A stretch of 5,581 bases of DNA from an uncultured Veillonella sp. (lineage in GTDB: Bacteria; Bacillota; Negativicutes; Veillonellales; Veillonellaceae): positions 1 through 5,581 of the forward strand of contig CAKPSA010000075.1 of NCBI GenBank assembly GCA_934183145.1, read 5' to 3'. A program made the position numbers and the translations under genes. The notes beneath the pieces were generated by a model, which was given only the letters and a program-made list of their open reading frames with translations, was not told where the DNA came from and searched no databases. Below, piece by piece: positions 1-5,411 of the stretch. Numbering within the stretch: the first letter of the stretch is position 1; each line of letters starts with the position of its first letter.

Positions 1-50
1 CCTAATAATTGAGCACGTTTGTCTTTCATAAAATATTTATTTTCATCGAA

Positions 51-56
51 TATACT
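51..56 (+). promoter_or_regulatory. Possible -10 box for the secreted-protein gene
   Basis: TATACT matches the sigma-70 -10 consensus at five of six positions and lies 39 bases before the chosen start codon. No good -35 box sits at the usual 16-18 bp; TTCATA at 25-30 is 20 bp away and TTGTCT at 19-24 is farther. The assignment is tentative because the window begins only 50 bases upstream. Confidence 0.3.
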
Positions 57-95
57 AGATTTCATATTCTTGTATTTAATTCGAGAGGTAAAAAT

Positions 96-470
96 ATGAA
101 AAAAACATTGGCAGCTGTTTTGGCAGCAGGCGCTTTATTTATTGGTGGCATCGGTAGTGTTGATGCAGCAAATTGGTATACTGTTGGTACAGATAGCAAT
201 GGTATCACTTGGTCTATTGATAACGATTCTGTTAAAAAAGATGACAAAAAAGCTGTTTTGGACATCAAAGCTATGGACTACGAAGGTTACCACTACATCG
301 TAACTGAAGAGTTCAACCACAAAAAACGCGAAGTAAAAGATGTTAAGGTAACTCTTTACAACCCACAAGGCGAAGTTGTAAAACAAGAACAACCTAATAA
401 AAATACTCGTAAGGTTGAACAAGGCACTCCTGCATACGCTGTGTACACACTTATCTGGGGTGACAAATAA
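96..470 (+). CDS. Small secreted protein of unknown function (124 aa)
   Basis: The frame is open from base 9, but the ATG at 96 is the likely start. GAGAGG at 83-88 lies 7 bases before it, and translation from there opens with a classic Sec signal peptide: KK at residues 2-3, a hydrophobic core at about 4-20, and a VDA|AN cleavage site after residue 24. The predicted mature part is about 100 residues, hydrophilic and probably all-beta, with Trp27, a W-x-I-D motif at 39-42 and a Trp near the C-terminus (W121). It has no cysteine or lipobox. The spacing of W...G-D-x-x-G-x-x-W-x-I-D near the mature N-terminus recalls the small surface-adhesin E-like proteins, but that is only a loose resemblance and I do not assign the family. 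It is followed by its own terminator and so is probably monocistronic. Secretion is well supported; function is unknown. Confidence 0.85.
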   Translation: MKKTLAAVLAAGALFIGGIGSVDAANWYTVGTDSNGITWSIDNDSVKKDDKKAVLDIKAMDYEGYHYIVTEEFNHKKREVKDVKVTLYNPQGEVVKQEQPNKNTRKVEQGTPAYAVYTLIWGDK

Positions 471-514
471 TCTGATCCTCCAAGGGTTATGATTTTTTGT
501 GAAAGCTTCACACG

Positions 515-546
515 CGCACGTTCTCATTAGAGGGCGTGCGTTTTTT
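515..546 (+). terminator. Rho-independent terminator after the secreted-protein gene
   Basis: CGCACG at 515-520 pairs with CGTGCG at 535-540. The stem can continue through two G-U pairs, C-G and T-A to about 10 bp, closing a 6-nt loop at 525-530. Six T residues follow directly (541-546). It starts 44 bases after the stop codon at 468-470. Confidence 0.85.
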
Positions 547-592
547 ATTTAATTTTAATTCCTTAAAAGTTGGTGAATTATTTACCCGTTCG

Positions 593-601
593 TGGTACAA
601 T
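593..601 (+). promoter_or_regulatory. Extended -10 promoter upstream of hydrogenase gene
   Basis: TGGTACAAT fits the extended -10 pattern TGnTATAAT with one mismatch. No consensus -35 is at 17 bp; TTGGTG at 570-575 is 20 bp away, but extended -10 promoters tolerate a weak -35. It points toward the hydrogenase gene and lies just after the preceding terminator. If used, the transcript would start near 608 and carry a leader of about 270 nt. Confidence 0.45.
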
Positions 602-677
602 GGGAATATTATTACGCATTTTTGTAATTTCTATCTTATTGAAATATACTGACGTACAATGTCATGTAGAATGTCAG

Positions 678-726
678 GTGCAAAATTATGTTATCTAGAG
701 AGGGATGATTGACCATAATTTTGCAC
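678..726. repeat. Perfect 13-bp inverted repeat in the hydrogenase leader
   Basis: GTGCAAAATTATG at 678-690 and CATAATTTTGCAC at 714-726 are exact reverse complements separated by 23 bases. As RNA this would form a 13-bp hairpin with a large loop. No T run follows, so it is not a simple terminator. As DNA it could be a paired operator. It sits 150-200 bases upstream of the hydrogenase start, between candidate promoters. Role unknown. Confidence 0.8.
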
Positions 727-737
727 AAAAGTGTAAC
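709..737 (+). promoter_or_regulatory. Candidate promoter overlapping the inverted repeat
   Basis: TTGACC at 709-714 matches the -35 consensus at five of six positions. It is followed after 17 bp by TGTAAC at 732-737, a four-of-six match to the -10. The right arm of the 13-bp inverted repeat covers the last -35 base and most of the spacer, so a protein bound there could block this promoter. Another -10-like hexamer, TATACT, lies at 770-775 but lacks a recognisable -35. Confidence 0.3.
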
Positions 738-784
738 ATTTCTGCATAGTATAAACTTTCACCATAGCGTATACTAAAGGTAAG

Positions 785-847
785 ATGTGGAAGTACGCCT
801 TGAGCACAGTGCTCCGTAGTTTGGCCGATGTTTCCCAAAAGGTTTGA
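785..847 (+). CDS. Possible 20-codon upstream ORF (leader peptide) before hydrogenase gene
   Basis: ATG at 785 opens a 20-codon frame (beginning MWKYALST) that ends with TGA at 845-847, 28 bases before the hydrogenase start. AAAGG at 776-780 is a modest ribosome site 4 bases upstream. The stretch is visibly GC-richer than its AT-rich flanks, which could reflect coding or RNA structure. It is short enough to occur by chance, and no amino-acid run suggests classical attenuation. Weak call. Confidence 0.2.
   Translation: MWKYALSTVLRSLADVSQKV
802..814. repeat. 13-bp odd palindrome GAGCACAGTGCTC
   Basis: GAGCAC and GTGCTC are perfect 6-bp arms around a single central A, 62 bases before the hydrogenase start codon. 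A one-base loop is unfavourable in RNA, so a dimeric repressor site on DNA fits better. No known regulator is recognised. Confidence 0.4.
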
Positions 848-862
848 TAGTTTTAGTTTGTT

Positions 863-870
863 AGAGGAGG
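863..870 (+). promoter_or_regulatory. Strong ribosome binding site of the hydrogenase gene
   Basis: AGAGGAGG ends 5 bases before ATG 876. This fixes the start there rather than at the in-frame ATG at 828, which has no comparable site and would add 16 unrelated residues. The site is partly self-complementary: GAGG at 864-867 can pair with CCTC at 872-875 across AGGT, a weak 4-bp stem that could mildly lower initiation. Confidence 0.85.
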
Positions 871-875
871 TCCTC

Positions 876-2306
876 ATGTCTCAATACGAATTTATCGATA
901 AACGCGTGCCGATTGCGCTCGACAATCCATCCATTTATCACGACATTTCCAAGTGTAAAAACTGTACGTTATGCCGTCGCGCTTGTGCGGACGTAATGAG
1001 CGTACTCGACTACTATGATCTCGATGCAAACGGTGACGTGCCTGTATGTATCCACTGTGGTCAATGTGCGGCTGCATGTCCATTCGACTCCATGCATGCT
1101 AAATCCGAGCTTGAAAAGGTGAAAGCAGCTCTTGCAGATCCTGAAAAAATCGTGGTTATCCAAACAGCTCCAGCTGTTCGCGTAGCTATTGGTGAAGGCT
1201 TCGGCTACGAACCAGGCACATTCCTTGAAGGTAAAATGGTTGGTGCTTTGCGCGCACTTGGTGCAGACTATGTAGTAGACACTAACTTCGGTGCGGATTT
1301 AACGATCATGGAAGAAGCATCTGAGCTTGTAGAACGTCTTAAAACTGGTGGTCAAATTCCTCAGTTCACAAGCTGCTGCCCAGCGTGGGTACGCTTTGCA
1401 GAAATCTACTTCCCTGAATTGATTCCTAACTTGTCTTCCACACGTTCTTGTATCGCTATGGAAGCAGCTATGATTAAAACATACTTTGCTGAGAAAAAAG
1501 GCATTAATCCTAGCAATATCGTATCTGTATCTGTAAACCCTTGTACGGCTAAAAAAGCAGAAACAAAACGAGAAGAAGAAAATGCAGCGGCTCGTTTCTA
1601 TGATGACGAATCCCTTGGCATGGATACAGATATTTCTATTACTACACGTGAGTTCATCCGTTGGATCCAAGAGGAAAACCTCGACTTCAATGCTATTGAA
1701 GAGTCCCAATTCGATGACTTAATCGGTATGGAAACTGGTGCATCCATCATCTTCGGTAACACTGGTGGTGTTATGGAAGCAGCTATGCGTACAGCGTACA
1801 AGCTCATCACTGATAAAGAACCACCTCCATATGCTTTGACTCACCTCGAAGACGTTCGTGGTATGGAAGGCGTGAAAGAGGCCACTGTTCAATTAGGTGA
1901 TGATGTAACATTGTCCGTTGCTGTAGTACATGGCGGTAAAAACACACGTGACTTCCTTAATGCGTTGAAAGACAGCGACAAACACTATGACTTCATCGAG
2001 GTTATGGCTTGCCCAGGTGGCTGTATTGGTGGCGGCGGTCAACCGCGTACTAAATTGCCGCAAGCTGTGAAAACTAAGGAAGCTCGTATCGGTGGTCTTT
2101 ATGAAGCTGATGCTAACTACAAATGGGTTGCTTCTTATGAAAATCCAGAAATCCAAGCATTGTACAAAGACTTCTTAGGCGAACCATTGGGCCATAAGGC
2201 ACACGAACTCTTGCATACACATTACACAGACCGCAGCGCGGTTCTCGGTGATCGCAAAGACGTAACACCTGAAACATGCCCAACATCCCCTAAATACAAG
2301 GGCTAA
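876..2306 (+). CDS. hydA: [FeFe]-hydrogenase, monomeric two-cluster (M2) type
   Basis: This 476-residue cytoplasmic enzyme should catalyse reversible H2 formation, using reduced ferredoxin as electron donor during fermentation. The N-terminal domain carries two CxxCxxCxxxC [4Fe-4S] motifs (C27/30/33/37 and C58/61/64/68). The H-domain then shows the three signatures: TSCCPAW at 165-171, NPCTAKKAE at 221-229, and E-V-M-A-C-P-G-G-C-I-G-G-G-G-Q-P at 375-390. The H-cluster ligands should be C168, C223, C379 and C383. By ungapped comparison with remembered Clostridium pasteurianum CpI, the proton-path residues are all present: C167, E147, E150, S187 and R154. The small-subunit-like C-terminal region runs from about 405 to 450 and is followed by an extra hydrophilic tail of some 26 residues. 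The family's usual Met in the second motif is Asn221. Length agrees with the roughly 484-residue M. elsdenii enzyme. There is no signal peptide. The gene appears monocistronic, and the maturases HydE, HydF and HydG are not in the window. Confidence 0.97.
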   Translation: MSQYEFIDKRVPIALDNPSIYHDISKCKNCTLCRRACADVMSVLDYYDLDANGDVPVCIHCGQCAAACPFDSMHAKSELEKVKAALADPEKIVVIQTAPAVRVAIGEGFGYEPGTFLEGKMVGALRALGADYVVDTNFGADLTIMEEASELVERLKTGGQIPQFTSCCPAWVRFAEIYFPELIPNLSSTRSCIAMEAAMIKTYFAEKKGINPSNIVSVSVNPCTAKKAETKREEENAAARFYDDESLGMDTDISITTREFIRWIQEENLDFNAIEESQFDDLIGMETGASIIFGNTGGVMEAAMRTAYKLITDKEPPPYALTHLEDVRGMEGVKEATVQLGDDVTLSVAVVHGGKNTRDFLNALKDSDKHYDFIEVMACPGGCIGGGGQPRTKLPQAVKTKEARIGGLYEADANYKWVASYENPEIQALYKDFLGEPLGHKAHELLHTHYTDRSAVLGDRKDVTPETCPTSPKYKG

Positions 2307-2316
2307 TAGCATTACA

Positions 2317-2328
2317 AATTAGCTAATT
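2317..2328. repeat. 12-bp perfect palindrome AATTAGCTAATT
   Basis: A self-complementary 12-mer lies 11 bases after the hydrogenase stop codon. It is AT-rich, so chance is a reasonable explanation. It could be a protein site or part of the 3' untranslated region. Confidence 0.35.
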
Positions 2329-2346
2329 CACTCAGTACGAGTTGTT

Positions 2347-2376
2347 TCGAATGTATTCTGGCGATGAATACATCGA
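2347..2376 (+). other. Stable hairpin in the hydrogenase 3' region
   Basis: ATGTATTC at 2351-2358 pairs perfectly with GAATACAT at 2366-2373 around the 7-nt loop TGGCGAT. Beyond a bulged A2350, three more pairs (2347-2349 with 2374-2376) extend the stem to 11 bp. No T run follows, so it is not an intrinsic terminator. It may protect the transcript 3' end or belong to a larger folded RNA with the element at 2426-2509. Confidence 0.5.
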
Positions 2377-2425
2377 TACATTAGCGTGGCTAGACTGGTA
2401 TATGAGTAACTAACTGAACAGAAAT

Positions 2426-2509
2426 AAATCCTACGGGTCATGAGTGACTTGATACTTGTGTAGATATTGATTACTGAGTGTCATCTTACATGCGATTCGT
2501 AGGATTTTT
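2426..2509 (+). terminator. Foldable 82-nt element ending in a T run; terminator or small RNA
   Basis: AAATCCTACG at 2426-2435 pairs perfectly with CGTAGGATTT at 2498-2507, and T continues to 2509. The enclosed 62 nt is not an open loop. GTCA 2437-2440 pairs with TGAC 2445-2448, and bases 2457-2465 pair with ATCTTACA 2483-2490 (8 pairs, one bulge), giving a three-way junction. It lies 120 nt after the hydrogenase stop and about 200 nt before the next start. It could be an unusually long terminator for the hydrogenase transcript, the end of a small RNA, or a riboswitch-like element. The closing stem plus T run is certain as sequence; the role is not. Confidence 0.45.
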
Positions 2510-2620
2510 ATGTATAACCTTCTTATAGTTTTGTATATGTTATATGTATGAATTGCCTTTTATATTAATTTTTACTATTACTTTATAACTTTATTATGAT
2601 AAATTGATATAGAAAACTAG

Positions 2621-2683
2621 CTTTTACATGAGGAAATGATGAATTATATAGTGTATAATATATAGAAAGGTAACATGTAAGAG
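2621..2683 (+). promoter_or_regulatory. Promoter region of the GH3-like gene, bracketed by an inverted repeat
   Basis: TATAAT at 2654-2659 is a perfect -10 hexamer but lacks a good -35 at 17 bp. Alternatively TTTACA at 2623-2628 pairs with TATATA at 2645-2650 at 16 bp. CTTTTACATG (2621-2630) and CATGTAAGAG (2674-2683) form a 10-bp inverted repeat with one G-T mismatch, enclosing both -10 candidates. The rest of the 2510-2709 gap is very AT-rich with no credible reading frame. Confidence 0.45.
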
Positions 2684-2709
2684 AGTATTACAAGGAGTTT
2701 TGTGGAGAG

Positions 2710-3858
2710 ATGAACTTGTTTTTACGGCGTGCCCTGTGTGGCATGGCCTTGATCGTCGCCGCTATCGGCACTGCGGGTTGCCAGCATGAGAGTCAGGCAG
2801 AGCAGGAAGAGGTACGAACTGTATCGTATCGAGCCGTCATGCAATCAGACAAGCCTGTCCCTGAAAAGGTAGATACCTGGCTTGGGGCTATGTCTCAAGA
2901 GGACAAGATAGGCCAGCTGATGATGATTAGCCTTCATGGCAGCACGGTAGGACAGTCCCAAAAGGATGTCATCAGGAAATACCGTGTGAGCGGCGTTATG
3001 CTAACCAATGAAAATCTAAATAATAAAAACCAAGTGAAAGCTTTCACAAATGACATTATGCAAACGGCTACGACGGCGAGCATGGTAACGCCATATATAG
3101 CGATTAATCGGGATAAGGTGTTGCGTTCTAATGAAAGTTTCTTGCGTTTGCCAGAGCCAAATCGTTGGGGCCAATTACCGATGGAACGGATCATCAATTT
3201 AGCGACCCGATCGGCTATTGAGATGCGCGATATGGGCTTTAACCTCGTATTGGGGCCGAATGCGAACCTTGGAGTACCGAATGTGTCCTATACATCTGAT
3301 CCTACGTGGGCAGGCCATATGGACCTTGCCATGGCGGAGCGTTACCAAATCAACCAAATGTGGTTTGGCTATAACTACTTCCCAACGGTGAGCCTCGGAG
3401 ACTCGTCCTTTGAGACCGCTAATGATGCGAAATCCTATCTCAATACTACGGATGTAGCCGTATTTAAACGCCTCATTACACAGACGACAGCGAATACGTA
3501 TATGCTTGTTATGAGTCATGTGCAAATTCCGGCTATCGACAATGCACACTTGGCCAGCGCTTCTAAGGCGATTATCACGGACTGGCTACGACATGAGCTT
3601 GGCTATAATGGGGTGGTCATGACAGACCGTGTCGATGTAGGTGCCTTGCAAGCAAACCAAAAGATAGGGGATTTCGCGGTAGAATCCATCGTAGCAGGCA
3701 GTGATCTCGTCCTCCTTGATGCGGACACCGTTCATATCGATGAAGTCCATCGGGCATTAACCCAAGCAGTGGCGAATGGAACGATTACCAATGATCGCCT
3801 CAATGATGCGGTTAAGCATATTCTGCTCATGAAGATGCAAACTCAAATGCAACAATAA
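2710..3858 (+). CDS. GH3-like lipoprotein with eroded active site
   Basis: The 382-residue product begins with a lipoprotein signal peptide: RR at 6-7, a hydrophobic core at 8-20, and the lipobox T-A-G-C with Cys24 as the lipidated residue. It is therefore probably membrane-anchored outside the cytoplasm. Residues about 60-380 follow the glycoside hydrolase family 3 N-terminal barrel, the class that includes NagZ-type beta-N-acetylhexosaminidases. Matching segments are EDKIGQLMM (64-72), the GVML strand (95-98), EMRDMGFNLVLGP (171-183), and ELGYNGVVMTD (296-306) with nucleophile-position Asp306. However, the D-x-E-G-G motif is replaced around N133-R139. The K-H-F-P-G-H-G loop reads N-Y-F-P-T-V-S at 222-228, so the Lys and both His are lost. 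It may bind glycans or peptidoglycan without hydrolysing them, or have altered chemistry. AAGGAG at 2692-2697 is 12 bases from the ATG and GGAG at 2704-2707 is nearly adjacent, so the ribosome site is unusual. Base composition is more GC-rich than the flanking spacers. Confidence 0.85.
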   Translation: MNLFLRRALCGMALIVAAIGTAGCQHESQAEQEEVRTVSYRAVMQSDKPVPEKVDTWLGAMSQEDKIGQLMMISLHGSTVGQSQKDVIRKYRVSGVMLTNENLNNKNQVKAFTNDIMQTATTASMVTPYIAINRDKVLRSNESFLRLPEPNRWGQLPMERIINLATRSAIEMRDMGFNLVLGPNANLGVPNVSYTSDPTWAGHMDLAMAERYQINQMWFGYNYFPTVSLGDSSFETANDAKSYLNTTDVAVFKRLITQTTANTYMLVMSHVQIPAIDNAHLASASKAIITDWLRHELGYNGVVMTDRVDVGALQANQKIGDFAVESIVAGSDLVLLDADTVHIDEVHRALTQAVANGTITNDRLNDAVKHILLMKMQTQMQQ

Positions 3859-3919
3859 TGTTAGGAATGCCCTTGAAGGTACCGTACATAAACATAAATA
3901 TAAATATTACAATATATAT

Positions 3920-3953
<34 letters not shown>

Positions 3954-3956
3954 CAT

Positions 3957-3990
3957 GACGTGCTATACCCTGTGGTAGGCACGTCTTTTT
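3957..3990 (+). terminator. Rho-independent terminator after the GH3-like gene
   Basis: GACGTGC at 3957-3963 pairs with GCACGTC at 3979-3985. The stem continues with TACC 3966-3969 and GGTA 3974-3977 around a CTGT tetraloop, with a small internal irregularity. Five T residues follow (3986-3990). It lies about 100 bases after the stop codon and immediately after the microsatellite. Confidence 0.88.
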
Positions 3991-4050
3991 GTTTGTCTAT
4001 GTTCTCCGTATATGCGTAGAATGTAGTAATTACGGGCGCTTTCACTATCA

Positions 4051-4098
4051 TATGAGTAAAAAGTAAACCATAAAATAAGTATGTTTTATGAGTAAAAA
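4051..4098. repeat. Two 12-bp direct repeats upstream of the ATPase gene
   Basis: TATGAGTAAAAA occurs exactly at 4051-4062 and 4087-4098, 36 bp apart start to start. They lie 70-115 bp upstream of the ATPase -10 box. Such spacing suits two binding sites for one regulator on similar DNA faces, but the sequence is AT-rich and no regulator is recognised. Confidence 0.5.
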
Positions 4099-4100
4099 AT

Positions 4101-4125
4101 TTAACATAATAAAAAGTCATGTTAA
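4101..4125. repeat. 7-bp inverted repeat TTAACAT / ATGTTAA
   Basis: TTAACAT at 4101-4107 and ATGTTAA at 4119-4125 are perfect arms around 11 bases, immediately after the second direct repeat and about 40 bp upstream of the ATPase -10 box. Candidate operator; no known consensus is assigned. Confidence 0.4.
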
Positions 4126-4140
4126 TAATATGAAAATAAG

Positions 4141-4170
4141 TTTAAATTTGTTTTAAATTTATGATATAAT
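4141..4170 (+). promoter_or_regulatory. Extended -10 promoter of the ATPase gene
   Basis: TGATATAAT at 4162-4170 is a perfect extended -10. TTTAAA at 4141-4146 is a four-of-six -35 at 18 bp. The transcript should start near 4177, leaving a short leader of about 25 nt before ATG 4202. TTTAAATTT is duplicated at 4141-4149 and 4152-4160 within the promoter. Confidence 0.7.
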
Positions 4171-4187
4171 AGTCTCCATAGAATGTT

Positions 4188-4195
4188 GGAGGTGA
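4188..4195 (+). promoter_or_regulatory. Near-perfect ribosome binding site of the ATPase gene
   Basis: GGAGGTGA is complementary to eight consecutive bases of the 16S rRNA 3' end and sits 6 bases before ATG 4202, which settles the start codon. Confidence 0.85.
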
Positions 4196-4201
4196 GAGTA
4201 T

Positions 4202-5266
4202 ATGAATTTTGTGGGACGTGCTGAGATTATTGAGAGTATCCAGTCCCGTATTGCGATGGGTCAAATGAGTTTGTGTGTTGTGTATGGTCCGCATCGCAGT
4301 GGCAAATCCTATGTGGCTTCCCAGCTCGTACGCCGTCATAAGGCGCTATACTTGGCAGGTCGCATGGCTAATGAAGCAATTCATGTAGCCGATATGAATC
4401 GAGCTCTTGAGGCACGTTTTGTTCCTACCGATGAGCAGGACAAATTCGAACCGATCACTAGCTTGCAAGAGGCCTTTGAGGGGCTATTTGAAAGCAGTGT
4501 GAAAACGCCTCAGACTGTGGTGATTGATGATTACCCTTCCTTGGTGGAGGCTGTACCTCAGTTCCCTATCCACTTGCGCGATTTGTTAGAGGCTTATAAA
4601 GAAACGAGCCATTTGAACATCATCTTGATGGCGAATGGGTTAGAACAACTCGATGGCCGCATCATTGGCGATCGCAGCTTGATTGGTCCTTATGTGTCGG
4701 AATACTTCGAGGTGAAACCGTTCTCCTTGGTGGACATGAAATCCTTGGGCCTTCACTATGCGAAGGATGACTTGCGTACCGTGTTTGCCGTAACAGGTGG
4801 TTTGCCTGCTTATGTGCAGTACTTTGATAATGGTGAAAGCATCGATACGAATATCATTAATTTGTTCTTCTCTGTATCGGGCGCACTCTTTGAAGAAACG
4901 CAGCATATCTTACATCGAGATATGAAAAATATAACAGGTGCTAATGCGATCCTATCTGGCCTTGCTACACTAGAGAGACCATACTATGTGGAGCTGTTGC
5001 AAGCTAGCCAAATTAAAAGTGGCACCTTTACATCTCGCTTAAACGACTTGATGGCCATGGGCCTCGTGGGTCGTATCCAAGCGAATAGCCGTGGGCCAGC
5101 GAAATACGCTGACTACCACTTCACAAATAGCATGTTCCATTTCTGGTATCGCTATGTGTATAAATACTGGGGCGACATCGTCCGTGGCAATGGTGCAGAC
5201 GTGTACCAAACCTACGTAAAACCACAACTCAAAGACTTTGTGGAAGCATCCTGTATTGCTATATAA
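4202..5266 (+). CDS. Archaeal-type P-loop ATPase with winged helix, lacking the DUF234 domain
   Basis: This 354-residue cytoplasmic protein has the layout of the ATPase_2/DUF234 group of STAND-like AAA+ ATPases. It shows the FVGR entry motif at 3-6, Walker A GPHRSGKS at 29-36, and Walker B TVVIDD at 105-110. A linker follows (EVKPFS, 170-175), then the family hallmark TGGLPAYV at 198-205. A winged-helix region covers about 245-315, and the FHFWYRYVYKYW segment comes near 320. The strand where most relatives have a Gly-Ser sensor reads MANG (143-146), and the usual Gly-Arg before the linker reads Gly-Pro (162-163). Relatives are usually about 440-480 residues, with a nuclease-like DUF234 domain at the C-terminus. 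This one stops where that domain would start, and no continuation is visible in any frame before the terminator. Substrate and partner are unknown in the family. It appears monocistronic with its own strong promoter. Confidence 0.85.
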   Translation: MNFVGRAEIIESIQSRIAMGQMSLCVVYGPHRSGKSYVASQLVRRHKALYLAGRMANEAIHVADMNRALEARFVPTDEQDKFEPITSLQEAFEGLFESSVKTPQTVVIDDYPSLVEAVPQFPIHLRDLLEAYKETSHLNIILMANGLEQLDGRIIGDRSLIGPYVSEYFEVKPFSLVDMKSLGLHYAKDDLRTVFAVTGGLPAYVQYFDNGESIDTNIINLFFSVSGALFEETQHILHRDMKNITGANAILSGLATLERPYYVELLQASQIKSGTFTSRLNDLMAMGLVGRIQANSRGPAKYADYHFTNSMFHFWYRYVYKYWGDIVRGNGADVYQTYVKPQLKDFVEASCIAI

Positions 5267-5288
5267 TCACACAATAAACATAAGATTA

Positions 5289-5311
5289 AGTACTATTACT
5301 TAGGTAGTACT
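5289..5311. repeat. 7-bp inverted repeat AGTACTA / TAGTACT after the ATPase gene
   Basis: AGTACTA at 5289-5295 and TAGTACT at 5305-5311 flank 9 bases. The hairpin lies between the ATPase stop codon and its terminator and lacks its own T run. Probably part of the 3' untranslated region. Confidence 0.45.
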
Positions 5312-5324
5312 CATATCTTTTACG

Positions 5325-5357
5325 AAAAGACACCGCATTTCTTTGTGGTGTCTTTTT
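5325..5357 (+). terminator. Strong, possibly bidirectional terminator after the ATPase gene
   Basis: AAAAGACACC at 5325-5334 pairs perfectly with GGTGTCTTTT at 5347-5356. G-T, C-G and A-T pairs extend the stem to 13 bp around a 6-nt loop. The T run (5353-5357) and the opposing A run mean it could stop transcription from either side. Confidence 0.92.
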
Positions 5358-5411
5358 ATATTATTTTCAGCAATTACATATCTAGATGTATAGTTATGTT
5401 CTTTTAGGTAT

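Noticed and set aside
9..95. N-terminal extension of the secreted protein to base 9
   Set aside because: The extension is in promoter-like AT-rich DNA, has no ribosome site and would bury the signal peptide.
135..527. A 130-codon - strand frame opposite the secreted-protein gene
   Set aside because: It spans the real gene and part of its terminator and shows no protein-like motifs; it is an antisense shadow.
1299..1709. A 136-codon - strand frame opposite the hydrogenase gene
   Set aside because: It lies wholly inside a strongly supported gene, has a Phe/Cys-rich low-complexity translation and no initiation signal.
2426..2507. tRNA-like element, because of the closing stem and about 80-nt length
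   Set aside because: There is no T-arm consensus, no D-arm GG, no anticodon arm in the right place and no CCA; the stem fits a terminator or folded RNA better.
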